Assembly (NCBI GenBank): GCA_000349905.1
Contig: KB722764.1
Location: forward strand, 1-64,000
Source: Volvariella volvacea V23
Taxonomy: Eukaryota > Basidiomycota > Agaricomycetes > Agaricales > Pluteaceae
Direction: 5' to 3'
DNA length: 64,000 nt
Shown here: positions 23,713 through 35,641 of the stretch, piece after piece
Layout of the letters: each line of letters opens with the position of its first letter
Numbering within the stretch: position 1 is the stretch's first letter
Notes under the pieces: generated by a model
Told to the model about the DNA's origin: nothing
Database searches by the model: none
The model's input: only the letters and a program-made list of their open reading frames with translations
Position numbers and translations under genes: made by a program

Positions 23713-25613
23713 ATATTGATCGTTTATAGTACGGCACTACGTAAAAGCTACACTATTGGTGTGTACTATATGTATACGGAACCATGCATGGAAACACGAT
23801 TCAAACGATGTAAATGTTGATGCAGTCAGTCCTCTGTTACTCGAGTGCGGAGCGCTAGTTACGGTTCTCTCCAATCGCAACCTTATTAGCTTTTCAACGA
23901 GTTCTCTCTCGACCACTCGCGATTTTCAAATGAATCAGACCTAGAGAATGATGTCAGAATGGATGAATGATGGCCATCCATCAGGGGTATCGACGACGCA
24001 TATAATCTAGACGGCTGATCCACGTTCGTGACATTCCTGACAATATATAAAGAAGTGAAGACGATTTGGAGCCCGACACAAAAGAAGAGGTTATGTATGG
24101 TGAGTTTGGTTACGCATGCCTGGTGGATGGTATGTGTCCTTTGCGTATTTTTCTCCAATGCGTGATTTCGATCACGCAAGCCCTCCTTCAAGTCATCACT
24201 CAGCCTATCCAAGTCGCTCGCGTTACCTCCAGACATAACCCATGAGGTAGAGAATGCACTTTTGAAGTATTTTTTACGCGCCTCGTATGAACTACATAGA
24301 TATTCCGGTGGCAGCAACTCAATCTAGTGACTTTACCGCATTCGACATGTCATTGATGTGTCTGGCTTTTATGCGTTTCGGCCACTGCACAGAGACCGTC
24401 CCACGGGAGTCATGGATACCCACTATGCCCACCTATCTGTCAGAATCTCAATAGGCAGATTTCGTGTACAGTCTTGACGCGTGGGAGGCGTGTCTGTATG
24501 TTTATATCTTTACGCATTATTGACCAAACTCAAGCTCGTTCCGGGCTTGCAGTGGCAAAAGTAAGTCGTTCTCAGATAGCCTGATTGTCCTCAAATCCAA
24601 CGATTATGCTGCGTTTGCAGGAAACAACGGTGCGCGCGCTCTTTTCGTCTCATCTATCGATGCTCTTTGCGCTTCACGTTGATGGGCGTCTAAATATTCC
24701 TCAAGGACTTTGATAATATGGAGAATCAGCTTCAATGTTATCGGAAGGGTACTCTAGACGATTTCCTGAGCCGAAGAAATGATACGGCGCACTTATTGCT
24801 CGGAGAAAGGCGCATGACCACGCATCACTGGAAGTAAATTTTCGTATGGGACCGTCCACCTGGCTTTTGATAACGCATGAGTGACTTGGGATTGGCTACG
24901 TATTCAGTATATGCGCGAGTTCCAAGGATTTTAACGTGGTGAGGTGCGTAAAACGAAAAGTTAATTATAACTTCCCCCATTAATGCAATCCAATATCTCA
25001 GTATACTAGGCAGAAGAGACATTGGATAGTTAAAGGTTGTTTCTAATGAGACAACAGCAACACCCCAACCAAGACAGGTGCTAGACATGCACTCGCTACC
25101 CAACTTAGGGTGATGAATGCATTTGGGATTCATCCCTAATGGTTGCGCGGAGAAAAAAAATAATGAATCTGGAAGAGGGACTGGGCGTGAATTTGAATCG
25201 AGGGTTCGAATTACAACGCCGCCCCTTAATCGGTTCTTACTGGCCTATTGAAGCATGAACACAGCGGCGTGTGGGCAACAAGGAGCGTGAGTGACTAAAC
25301 TAGTGAGCGCTTCTGCTTCTAAGTAACATTCTTATGTCTGCCGACATGATCGGCGTGCACTGCCGGCTGCTATAATTTGGGGTAGGTAACTTGCATGCAC
25401 TTCTTGAACCTGACTTGATGAGAACTTGTTGCTTGCGGATGTAGCCAGGTCTGCATGTTGTACACATTCAATAAGGCGGGCACCAGCAGCTAACCTTCTA
25501 TTATTCAGAAGCTCGCGGTGTTTATGGGATACAAGGGTAAAAATTAAGAGCCGATTTTATTTAAGGTGTCGCTCTAGTTGCTCTTCGTTTCGAACCCCCA
25601 CCACTCTTGACGG
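23713..25613. other. Intergenic region without a supported gene
   Basis: About 1.9 kb. A minus-strand ORF at 23886-24317 contains a somewhat protein-like stretch (residues such as SAFSTSWVMSGGNASDLDRL), but I find no continuing exons. Near 24330-24450 there is faint nucleotide similarity to the F-box-type gene that follows (a CATGGATACCCAC stretch resembling one at 26192), possibly an older relic. The right end must hold the promoter of the F-box-like gene. Confidence 0.35.
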
Positions 25614-28600
25614 ATGTCTGCTCGCCACCTAGCTTTGTACGACGAATCTGATCCAGAAGGCGATGCAGGAACTGACAACGAGGATGAGCCAACTTTGGGC
25701 TCCGAAGCTGAATATTTTTCTGATCATGACACGTACGAGGACATCTGGCACAGCGAAGACGACCTCGATACAGATAAAGAAGAGCGCGCTATACGGGCAG
25801 ATGCTGTAGAATGCTATACTTCGTTTGATGGTTGTAAGTAACCATTCGTATCAGTACCCGGTACAATAGTATACCACTTGACTGCCGCAGTTCGACAGAC
25901 CAATACAGATTTTTGGTATCGATATCGATTGAGAACGCGCAAGCCCTCACTTAGGTCGCTTCCTGATCTAAAAATGTTACTAGAATCTCCTCGGAGTATA
26001 ATTTACGAGGTGCGGTACTTTGGGTCATTTGTTTAATTGAACCGCTGACACTGAAAGAACGAATTCAGGTATTCCGTTGGCTTCGTCCGATAGACCTCGT
26101 GTCTGTAATGTCTTCGTCGCGTTATCTCAACACTATGTTGGCCGCACCTAGTGCTGCAACTGTATGAATATCCTCGTGTCGGAATCATGGATGCCCACCT
26201 TGCTCACCTGGCTTCACTGAGTGGAAGTGGGCAGCGTTCATGTATAATCGAGAAAGATGCTGCGATGTGAGTGGAAATAGACATCTCACGCGTTTAAATG
26301 ATGGCTGATTTGCGTTCCATTCAAGCACTGTGGGTGGCAATTCCCTCAGTCACTCTGCATTCCTAAGCAGTCAGATTTTGGTCTTCTGCGCAAGCTATGC
26401 CGTGCCTGCAGATACGTGACGTAGGTTTTTCAAATAATTCATCTCCTTTAGCAGTTGATTCACGTTCATCAGTCTCATTAGGGACAACGTTTGGGAGGGT
26501 GAAGACCCGCTTATTATAGAGCTTATTCCCTATACAACAACTCGTAGTGAGTGCTGTTCAAGTCATTGGCAATGAGCACCTCTATATTATACCTTTTTAG
26601 TTGCATCGTTATATGCCCTCAGGTCACGACGCAAGCGCAAATACTTCTACAAGGAGGACATCAAGGAGATGTCGAAGAGGCTGAAAGCTTACCAAAATGA
26701 AATCGACGACAAGATCCCGGGGCCAAAAACGCTATTGCACTTTTATTGCTGAAAGGAAGGCTCATGCTCGCAAAATTTCCCAGGTTCGTCTTTCCTTCGC
26801 CGTATGAGCTTTGATGCTAATGTGCCATGACTCCCAGAATATACAAGCAGGTTGGGACTGGCTGTGCATTGAACAAGGAAGAGAGTATAGAGCATTTTTA
26901 CGTGGTCAGAAACGCCGGAAAGAGCAGTGCGTATCCGAGCCCATAGAATGGCTGAGATGACATCTGAGTCTCTCCCCCAGGATTAAGCAGAAATGTCTAG
27001 AGCTGGATTATCTCTCCGAGGATATAGATGAGGCTCTGGGGCCTCGATATGGTATTAGTGACAAGCCACTAACAGAAAAAGGTACAATTCTCATTATGGC
27101 CACGTTCCATCTATGTCTTAAATCCTTTTTTCAGGCTGGTCGTACATGAGAAAGGAGATTGAAGCTGCTGTAGAAAGAGCCGAAAGAGTAAGGATGTACT
27201 CCGAACGTGAAGACATCGAAGAAAGACGTCTAGAAGTTGCACAAAATTTCTATGGGGCCTACTTAGCATCACTTCCTCTCAAAGACACGCTGAAAATCGT
27301 ACTCGAACCGTGGGCATTCGCATACCTCAGGCCGATAATGGAGGTTGTCACATTGACCCGGCTAGGGAAGGAGGTTACAGAAGATGACTTTTTCGCGATT
27401 TCTGCGGCTTTACCACAGGCAATGGTCGCGTTTACGAACATGCGAATGGATTATTACCGCTCGCTCATTCCCGGCATACCTTGGCATAACAAAGTCGGAT
27501 CAGGAGAGAGTCAACTTAAACAGTCGAGGTCGCTCATGCTCCTTCCCACGGATTGTATTCCACTTTCCATATATACCGTTCATCGTACCAGGACGCCCCC
27601 CTACTCATTTTGCAAAAAGGTTGATCCTCTGCCTTTGGCCGTAACGGTCTTTCGTTGTGGTGGCCAGGATTGTGCCAGTAGGCAGCCCATACTCGGCTCT
27701 GATCCTGCTATGATTCACCAGAGATTTCGGTCGAATGAAGAAAAGTGTCCTAAAACACGCGAATATTGGGAGAAGGCCTCCGAGTTTGCACGCTCCCTGG
27801 TAATATTAGCGGGGTTGAATCCTGACGACGCAAAAACCGAAGATATGGATAACGTAAATGTGTTCTTTACTAGAAGGATGAGGAGCAAAAAGCTGGCGTT
27901 CTCTTGGCGAGATGCAGTATGTCTTTGAAATATTATAGCAATACCTATCAACTTATCAAACATTGGTTCAGATGACGTATGAAATGGAAATAAAGAGAGA
28001 TGCGCCATGGAGTTGGCGGATACTCCAACAGCAGGAGCTATCTGAGTATATTACAGTCACAAACCCCGCCGATTTGCTACATGAGTGGGTTTGCCTGCAT
28101 TGCACAGAGCTCCACCCGGACGAAAAGCTCGTGGCCATTGCCCATGTACAATCCAAGTGCGTGACTGTTTCCCACGTCATTTTTGGTTCATTTTGTGCCA
28201 TTTCTGATGAGTCTGCTTATTAGGCACAGAATCCAAGGACCTAAAGTAAACATAGACGTTATTCGATTCCCATTAACTTCACTCCCGCCCTTCCATGCTG
28301 GCCCAGCAAATGAAGAGGAAGATGAAGACGCACCAAAAGGTACGAATATCATTGGAACATTATGACATGGTCGATTTACTCCCTTTACAGATACAATTAC
28401 CCCATCTACCGCTCTCCGTAATGAGCAGCGCACATATGCTAAGTTTGAGAAAGAGAAAAAAGCAGCAAATAAGCGACAGCACCCTGGCGATAATCACGAA
28501 GGGAAAGCCCCTCCTAAGAAACCTCGTGTAATTCCAAAGCCTAAAGAATGCAGGTTCACATGCAGTCATTGTCCTGCTAGTGACACGCCACCGAGGTTGT

Positions 28601-28731
28601 TCAAGTTAGATGGCGTCAAGGCACATATTGCAGCAAAGTAAGTTGGGCTGGACTAATATGCATCTTCACACTAATATTTCTCCAGGCACGGCATAGCGAA
28701 GCCCGGACAGAAGGACTATAAATGGGTCTGA
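25614..28731 (+). pseudogene. F-box-like protein with C-terminal C2H2-like motif, copy 1 (broken)
   Basis: Exons can be followed from ATG 25614 (acidic N-terminus, EDIWHSEDDLDTDKEE) through an F-box-like block (IIYEVFRWLRPIDLVSVMSSSRYL), a Cys-rich block (CRNHGCPPCSPG, later CRACRY), a conserved middle (YGISDKPLTEKGWSYM at 27030-27150; DYYRSLIPGIPW; ILAGLNPDDA) to a C2H2-like end with CRFTCSHCPASDTPP and KAHIAAKHGIAKPGQ, stop 28729-28731. Such proteins are expanded in these fungi; the F-box would recruit an SCF ubiquitin ligase. Two lesions are visible: TGA at 26165-26167 where the paralogue has a Trp codon (TGG), and a frameshift near 26725-26755, where the FIAERKAHARKISQ frame is not the entering frame. 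Most other exons stay open, so decay is recent or the assembly has errors. Confidence 0.65.
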
Positions 28732-29705
28732 CGTCCTATGCCATATACCTGTACATAATCACAATGACAACCCAACGGAATGAACTCACACCTTGCACCC
28801 CACCATGCAGCCATCTTCCACTTCACTTCTTGACTCATGTTCTGGTTGTATTTCCTGTACTTATTGCACCTCAGGAGTTACAATCGCAATTCATGAACAT
28901 TCTCTACCCCAGCTAGCGCGAGACAGCAGAGACCAAGGTTTGACTTCAACGTTATTACACCGACTAGTGCCCATAACAATATTAGGTGGAAGTACCTACA
29001 TTGTATTAAGAACCTCGTGAGCGGTCGCCAATTGTGGCTCATTTGAGGACCCAACGGGTCTAGTTCGTAGTTATTCTGAAGGCTAAGTCCCTTAGCAACC
29101 CGTTATCCCCGGGGTTGCTTGCTTCTTCCCTAAGTGAATCTGTACTTTATGTAGCACAATTTGACAGGTCCTGCAGCAGAAGCACGGATAGTAGGTAGAT
29201 TTTCTGCATAACAGGACCCACAACAGTTTTCAAGATTTTGTGGGCATGCCGGATTTTTTGCACGTACCACACCATGTCTGCCGAGTGACCGAACAAGATT
29301 GAAATGATGCTACAATAACGCCTCGACAATTTCTGCGAAGACTTAAGGTTCTCAACAGGCCTAAAAAATAACTTGTTGAGTAGACTTTATTGTTACTCAA
29401 ATAATGAATAAAAAGGCTAAAATAGACGAGGCATGCCGAATAGCCAGAATGGAGACACTCGATTGACACCCAAAGCATCATTGATGTGATACTCTGCAAT
29501 TTTCTGTCTGTCAACTCACGGAGCGATTTGATTGTATGTTTTTTCATCGAGTTAGAAGTCAGAAGAGATCCTCATCTTGTGACCCCCAGTCTTGTGAATG
29601 AATTTAATTCACTGTCCTCCTAACACATTTGTTGAGCTGTCTCGACATGCTATTCACTGGAACCTGAAACTTCTCTTCCTCAGAATCGGGTGGTGATGTC
29701 ACACA
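28732..29705. other. Intergenic region before the nested LTR element
   Basis: Nearly 1 kb of AT-rich sequence with no protein-like ORF, RNA gene or repeat that I can support. It is the original flank of the older solo LTR insertion. Confidence 0.45.
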
Positions 29706-29710
29706 GCAGC
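29706..29710. repeat. Target-site duplication of the solo LTR (left), GCAGC
   Basis: GCAGC directly precedes the TGTTACGACG start of the older LTR and recurs at 37150-37154 right after its GCCGTAACA end. The 5-bp size is usual for Ty3-type integrases. Confidence 0.85.
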
Positions 29711-30114
29711 TGTTACGACGATGAGTAATCGTCATCATCAGCTAGTGTGCTTTCGGACTATCGGACTCATTTCTCTTTCGAGTAGTTACAACTTCTTTCG
29801 GTAACTACAATAGCATTCCTCCATTCAGTAGTATACGCGCGTATAGCTTATGCGTCCATAGCTTACGCGTACTTATGACTCGAGTACAGCATTTCCTTTC
29901 ACAGCCATAACCTAATACCACAAGAACATATAAATACTTCGATTCTCTAGCATAGAACTTTAGCTTGACCTCCTGTTTCTTCCCTTGTATCTCCCCGTAC
30001 TTTCTTAAGTACCAATAACAATCTCGACTCGCCTCATTAACGCCTTTGACGGAACGTTGACTCAGCGGATGCTGGCTTTGTTCACTCTCGTCATCTTACT
30101 CGTTCTCGACGAAG
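29711..30114 (+). repeat. Older solo LTR, left part
   Basis: Begins TGTTACGACGATGAGTAATC like the LTRs of the inner element but is clearly diverged. It runs to 30114, where the full element is inserted; its remaining 57 bp lie at 37093-37149. The joined length, 461 bp, matches the 462-bp 3' LTR of the inner element. It keeps the TATAAATA box and the AGCTTGACCT stretch. No internal sequence of its own remains, so it is a solo LTR from homologous recombination. Confidence 0.85.
30110..30114. repeat. Target-site duplication of the full-length element (left), CGAAG
   Basis: CGAAG lies directly before the 5' LTR and recurs at 37088-37092 directly after the 3' LTR. Both copies sit inside the older solo LTR, proving nested insertion. 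Confidence 0.9.
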
Positions 30115-30591
30115 TGTTACGACGATGAGTAATCGTCATCTTCAGCTAGTGTGCTTTCGGACTATCGGACTCATTTTCTCTTTCGAGTAGTTACACATTC
30201 TTTCGGTAACTACAATAGCATTCCTCCATTCAGTAGTATACACGCGTCCATAGCTTACGCGTCCATAGCTTACGCGTCCATAGCTTACACGTACAAATGA
30301 CTCGAGTACAGCATTTCCTTTCACAGATACAACATAATACCACAGAACGTATAAATACTTCAATTCTTTAGCATAGAACTTCAGCTTGACCTCCTGTATT
30401 TTCCTTATACTTCTTTCGTACTTCGCTGTGCGAATCCAATCCCAACTTATCTCATTAATGCCTTTGACGACGGATCGACTCAACATTCTGTTGGCCTCAA
30501 TCATCCTCATCATCTTACTCGACTACAAGACAAGAGTGTATCCGCACCTTTGACTTACGAATCGACGCGTTAAGGTAACGTCGCCGTAACA
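30115..30591 (+). repeat. 5' LTR
   Basis: Starts TGTTACGACG and ends CGTCGCCGTAACA, with terminal TG...CA. It contains three tandem copies of the 15-bp unit CGCGTCCATAGCTTA near 30243-30287, a TATAAATA box at 30350 and AGCTTGACCT at 30383. Confidence 0.93.
30350..30357 (+). promoter_or_regulatory. LTR TATA box
   Basis: TATAAATA, 33 bp before AGCTTGACCT at 30383, which is where the self-priming model needs the RNA 5' end. The same box is kept in the 3' LTR and in the older solo LTR. Confidence 0.65.
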
Positions 30592-30593
30592 TT

Positions 30594-30603
30594 AGGTCAA
30601 GCT
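30594..30603 (+). other. Primer binding site of self-priming type
   Basis: AGGTCAAGCT lies two bases after the 5' LTR and is the exact reverse compl. of AGCTTGACCT at 30383-30392 inside the LTR. Pairing of the RNA 5' end with this site is how Tf1/sushi elements prime reverse transcription without tRNA. I do not recognise a tRNA 3' end match here. Mechanism is inferred from position and complementarity. Confidence 0.65.
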
Positions 30604-30623
30604 CACAAAACTAGACACCCACC

Positions 30624-31985
30624 GTGGTGAAATCTACCAAACTGGAACAAGGACCATCAAGAAGAGTACCGGCATACCGAAGCCACACAGTAGTTCCACA
30701 AGAAGCCCATCAATTTGAACCAAACGGAATATATCACCTAGAAAATAGGCCCATCTATTTTGAAACTGTATCACGAAGGTGGCGATTCGTGACATCAGGA
30801 CAACCGGTACCTCGAGAAAGATTCCAACAAGTAAAGCGCACACAAGAAGGAGACCGTATAGCCTTAGGGAACGACGCACATCGCGAACTAGCATCACCAG
30901 TAGATTTAGATCCAGACGACAACACCTTGACCCAAGAACAGATAGAGGCAGGGCTACTTCGATTACAACAACCTAGTCCCACTCCGCGAGTAACTCGACC
31001 AAACACACCAGTAACCCAAGATCAGATAGCAGACGCCCAGACTAGAGAACCATCTCCACAAAATACACCCCCACGGACACCATCCCCACTGCCGCAACAG
31101 CAAATGGCACAAGCCCCAGGAGCGAAAGAGCTAAGGCTAGCAGCCCCAAAACCATTCACAGGAGACTTCAATCAAGTGGAAGCATTCATACTAGCATGCG
31201 AACTATACTTGACTGCTAACGAGGAAACATACGACACGGAAGGGAAAAGGATCGCGTGGATTCTATCACACATGCAAGGAGGAGCAGCAGAATTGTGGAA
31301 AAATAATTTCATCAGGTCGCATATGAACGCGCAACAACAACTAACATTAGGGACAAAGGACGACTTATGGACAGCCTTCAGGGCAGCGTTCATTCCCGAA
31401 GATTTCGTCATCAATCTACGAAGGAAATTAGAAGCTCTACGGATGAAACCTTGGCAGCTAACAGAATACATCAACGAATTTCGTATGATTCTCCTCCGGA
31501 TAGGAAATATACCAGCCGCAACTCAAGTAGAACTATTCACCCGAGGACTTTGGCCCATGTTAGGAGTCAAGTTCGCACAAAGGAACACGCTAGCCACACT
31601 AGATGAGGCCATTAACACGGCGAGACAAGACTTTGCAGGACTAGAACGTGCTTGGGCATATTTTAGCAGCGGAAGAATACCATCAGACTTATCTAATCCT
31701 ATCGGAAACCATACCATGCCCAACGATCCAAACGCCATGGATGTAGATGCTATATCCACAGGAAGACCTCAATGCAAAAAGGGGGAATGTTACAAATGCG
31801 GAAAGTACGGCCATTTTGCGCGAGAATGCAGAAGTAAACCACGAACAAACTTTAATCGACAAGAAGGAGGATCCAATAGGAACAACCAACCATGGAACCA
31901 GAAAATCAAAGCTATCCTCGATGAAGGAACGGAAGAGGAAAGAGCTACGTTCATAAATCAAATCCTAGAGAAAATGGATTTTTAA
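30624..31985 (+). CDS. gag: Gag polyprotein of the Ty3-type element
   Basis: An open frame of about 453 codons from a GTG at 30624 to TAA at 31983-31985; an in-frame TAG at 30612-30614 bars an earlier start and the first in-frame ATG comes only about 160 codons later. The context CCACC-GTG-G looks like a strong start site with the A of ATG changed, so the start is probably mutated or non-AUG. A Pro/Thr/Gln-rich region is followed by a retrotransposon Gag block ([39 protein letters not shown]) and one CCHC zinc knuckle at 31788-31829 ([15 protein letters not shown]). It would form the particle and bind element RNA. Confidence 0.85.
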   Translation: MVKSTKLEQGPSRRVPAYRSHTVVPQEAHQFEPNGIYHLENRPIYFETVSRRWRFVTSGQPVPRERFQQVKRTQEGDRIALGNDAHRELASPVDLDPDDNTLTQEQIEAGLLRLQQPSPTPRVTRPNTPVTQDQIADAQTREPSPQNTPPRTPSPLPQQQMAQAPGAKELRLAAPKPFTGDFNQVEAFILACELYLTANEETYDTEGKRIAWILSHMQGGAAELWKNNFIRSHMNAQQQLTLGTKDDLWTAFRAAFIPEDFVINLRRKLEALRMKPWQLTEYINEFRMILLRIGNIPAATQVELFTRGLWPMLGVKFAQRNTLATLDEAINTARQDFAGLERAWAYFSSGRIPSDLSNPIGNHTMPNDPNAMDVDAISTGRPQCKKGECYKCGKYGHFARECRSKPRTNFNRQEGGSNRNNQPWNQKIKAILDEGTEEERATFINQILEKMDF

Positions 31986-31990
31986 CGGGG

Positions 31991-34900
31991 ATGACTGAAT
32001 CGATCCCAGCATCATCCCAGTACATAGCCCCTGTAATCACCACTACGTCAGATAAAGCAATACGAATTCCCATCTTATTGAAAGACAAACACGGGCGAGA
32101 GATCGAAGCACAGGCTCTAATCAACTCAGGAGTGACAGGGAACTTTATAAATTCAAGATTTTGTAATATACGGAATATCCAAACGAACAGGAATAGCAGC
32201 GAAATCAAAGTATATAATGCCGACGGGTCAGCCAACAAAACCGGAAGTATAGTAAAAGGAATAACCACACGAATATGCTCACCCGATGAGACCAATATAG
32301 GAATCACTAGATTATGGGAAACGGCCTTAGGAAAAGAAGAGGTTATCCTAGGATACCCATGGTTACGCCAAACCAAACCACAAATAGATTGGGAAGAAGG
32401 GACTATCAACTTCGAAACAAACAAGTTCGTACAAGAAATGACGATGACAGCAACTATAAAGAAAATCGAAACAAGTACCTTGCTGGCATATTGTCAGCCC
32501 TTCGCAGAACGATTCGAAAAGAAAGCATCCGAAAAGTTACCAGAACGACGAAAATGGGATCACCCTATAGACCTCAAACCCGATTTCGTACCAAAAGATT
32601 GCAAAATATACCCGTTACCCCCGCGACACCAGAATGAACTAGACGCCTTCCTTACAGAAAATTTAAGGAAGGGATATATACGACCAAGCCAATCTCCAAT
32701 GGCTTCCCCATTTTTCTTCATCGGAAAAAAAGATGGCGGATTAAGACCTTGCCAAGATTATAGGAGGCTCAATGAAGGGACAATCAAGAATCGCTACCCA
32801 CTACCACTTATATCCGAATTAGTTGATAAATTGAAAGGAGCCAAGTACTTCACAAAACTCGACCTACGATGGGGCTATAATAACGTCCGAATCAGGAAAG
32901 GAGACGAATGGAAGGCTGCATTCAAGACCAATAAAGGACTGTTCGAACTAACTGTCCTCTTTTTCGGCATGTGCAACGCCCCAGCAACCTTCCAACAAAT
33001 GATGAACGACATCCTAAGAGACATGATTGACGAAGGAATACTCGTGGTATACATGGACGACATACTGCTATTTGCAAAAGATAAAACAACTTTACGAGCA
33101 AATACCATACGCCTTCTCAAAAGACTCGTGGAACACGATCTATTCCTAAAACCCGAAAAATGTAGCTTCAAACAAGAAGAAATCGAATTCCTGGGAATGA
33201 TCATTAAGGAAGGACGAGTAGAAATGGATCAACGTAAACTCGAAGGAATCCAACAATGGCCAAAACCAAAAAACGTGAAAAAAGTACGCGCATTTCTAGG
33301 ATTCTGCAATTTCTATTGACGGTTCATAACACACTACGCGGAGGTAGCCAAACCACTCCATAATCTCACAAAGAAAGACGTGCCTTTCCAATGGGGGATC
33401 GAATCACAAAATGCATTTGAAACCCTTAAAAACCTTTTCCTCAGTAAACCCATTTTGCTAGCTCCCGACACCAGTAAACCATTTTTAGTCGAAACAGATG
33501 CATCCAAGATAGCAACCGGAGGGGTACTCAAACAACAGGACACTAATGGAGACTGGCATCTGGTCGCATACCTCTCGCAATCATTAGACCCAGCACAAAG
33601 CAACTACCAAGTCTATAACCGGGAACTCCTAGCCATTATACGCGCCCTACAGGCATGGAGGCAATATTTGTTAGGAAATCAACACACTACGACGATATAT
33701 TGCGATCATCGGAACCTAACGTATTATAGAGAACCGCAAAAATTGACATCCAGACAAGCCCGCTGGCAGTTAGAACTCTCACAGTTCGATATACAACTAA
33801 TACATAAACCCGGAAAAACGCTAATAATGGCAGACGCATTATCTAGACGGTCAGATCTAAACACACCCAAAGCGACGGAAAAAACAACGGTATTACCACT
33901 GTCCGTCTTCATCAGCAAAATAAACACTAGTACGGCGGAAGAAATAAAACAAGCCCCGATTCAAGATGACAAAATACGCCAAATTATCAAAGGACTAATC
34001 GGAACTTCACCACTACCTAAACACGTTAGAAAGGAAGATTGGACAACAAACGACGGACTACTATACTACCAAGGACGCTGCTACATACCGGACCACCAGA
34101 ACCTAAGACAAGAAATCATCAAAGCTACACATAATACACCTACGATCGCACATCCGGGACTATTACAAACCCTCGTTATTCTCCGAAGATACTACTGGTG
34201 GCCAGGTATGTACACGATGGTAAAAAAGTACGTGGAAGGATGTGCCCCATGCCAACAAATGAAAATCAATACACATCCAACAAAACCCCCCTTGATACCA
34301 ATTCAACCACTAAAGGACGACCAACCCTTCTCCACCATCACAATGGACTTCATCACCGACCTACCCGAATCACGAGGATTCAATGCCCTTCTCGTCATCA
34401 TAGATCACGGGGGGACCAAAGGAATGATCGTCAATCCTTGCCGAAAAGACATCACCGCAGAAGAAACGACGGAATTAATACATAACTCCATATACCGAAG
34501 ATTTGGGCTACCACAAAAAATCATATCCGACAAAGGTACACAATTCGCGGCACAAATATTCCAAGAATGGCAGAAGTTGATAGGCACAAAAACGACCCTT
34601 AGTACCGCATATCATCCACAAACAGATGGAGAAACCGAACGAATGAATCAGGAAATCGAAACCTATTTAAGGATATATTGCAGCAATTTTCCCAAAGAAT
34701 GGGCAACGCCACATCACATCACAAACCTAGAGTTTTCTCACAATTTCCGAACCCCGAACGCCAGGAACGAATCTCCCTTCTATCTCATGATGGGGTATCA
34801 CCCGAAGGCCATACCCGAACATCCCGAACCATCATACATCCCTGACGTCAACAAACGATTACGCGTTCTCACCGAAGCAAGAAAAGAAGCCTTAGCTGCC

Positions 34901-35641
34901 CACGAATTGGCAAGGATCAATATGACGAAATGGAACTCCACAAATTATACACCCTTTAAAGTAGGGGAACGAGTATGGTTGGAAGCAAAAAACCTTAAAA
35001 CCCATAGAATCGCAAAGAAACTGGCACCAAAGCGGGAAGGACCATTCAAAATCACAAAGGTATTAGGACCCGTGACATTCCAACTAGAATTACCCGAACA
35101 ATGGAAGATCCACAACGTATTCCACGCATCCCTATTAACCCCATATAAGGAAAACAACATACACGGACCAAACTTCCTAATGCCACCGTCTGATATCATC
35201 AATGATGAAGAAGAATGGGAGGTAGAAAACATCATCAAGCACCGATGGATAGGCCCAAAAAGGAAACGACAAATTGAATACCTAATCGCATGGAAGGGAT
35301 ACCCATCTTCGGAAAATCGGTGGGAAAAAGAAGAACTTCTTACGAACGCCCCAGAAATCCTTAAAAGATATAAAGAGGAACACAAAATCTTCACATCCGA
35401 AGCATCTTCACCATCCTTTTCTTCTCATGAGCCAATACATTACCAACCCCGAAGCCGTCGCCACCGCCGTCACCCAGATCCACGACTGGATCAGGGAGAG
35501 TCCTGCCAACCGGGACCAGATACTCAGCCACTTCGCCGTTCTACACGCGCAAGGCAACCCCCTGCGCATCGCAGCATTCACCCTCCTCACGTCGTCCGAA
35601 ATAATGGACAACCTTCGGGGGGGGTCGTCCAATCTCTCTAG
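31991..35641 (+). pseudogene. pol: Pol polyprotein: protease, RT, RNase H, integrase, chromodomain (interrupted by one TGA)
   Basis: One frame from ATG 31991 to the stop at 35641, broken only by TGA 33317-33319 where relatives have Arg after FCNFY (CGA to TGA). Protease near residues 42-52 reads [11 protein letters not shown], with Asn45 at the catalytic Asp position (codon 32123-32125). RT keeps VYMDD near 33050; RNase H starts with ETDASK and keeps NRELLAI; integrase has an HHCC zinc domain (HPGLLQ...CAPCQQ) and DDE residues in MDFITD, SDKGTQF and HPQTDGETERMN. A GPF/Y module and a chromodomain (WEVENIIKHRW...IAWKGYP...RWEKEEL, about 35215-35380) follow. Pol lies in the -1 frame relative to gag; its ATG is six bases after the gag stop. 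Confidence 0.9.

Noticed and set aside
23886..24317. Minus-strand ORF of 143 codons with a partly protein-like sequence
   Set aside because: No convincing splice partners, no recognised family and a second half of poor composition; kept only as a remark in the spacer.
24330..24500. Third F-box-like/C2H2-like relic
   Set aside because: Similarity to the 26100-26260 region is limited to short words and could be chance.
25195..25225. tRNA B-box-like GGTTCGAATT
   Set aside because: No matching A box, no cloverleaf and the last B-box bases do not fit.
30634..30897. ORFs opposite gag and pol of the retrotransposon
   Set aside because: Antisense shadows without motifs.
32380..32640. CRISPR-like or other prokaryotic features anywhere in the window
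   Set aside because: No regularly spaced repeats; introns and gene content are eukaryotic throughout.
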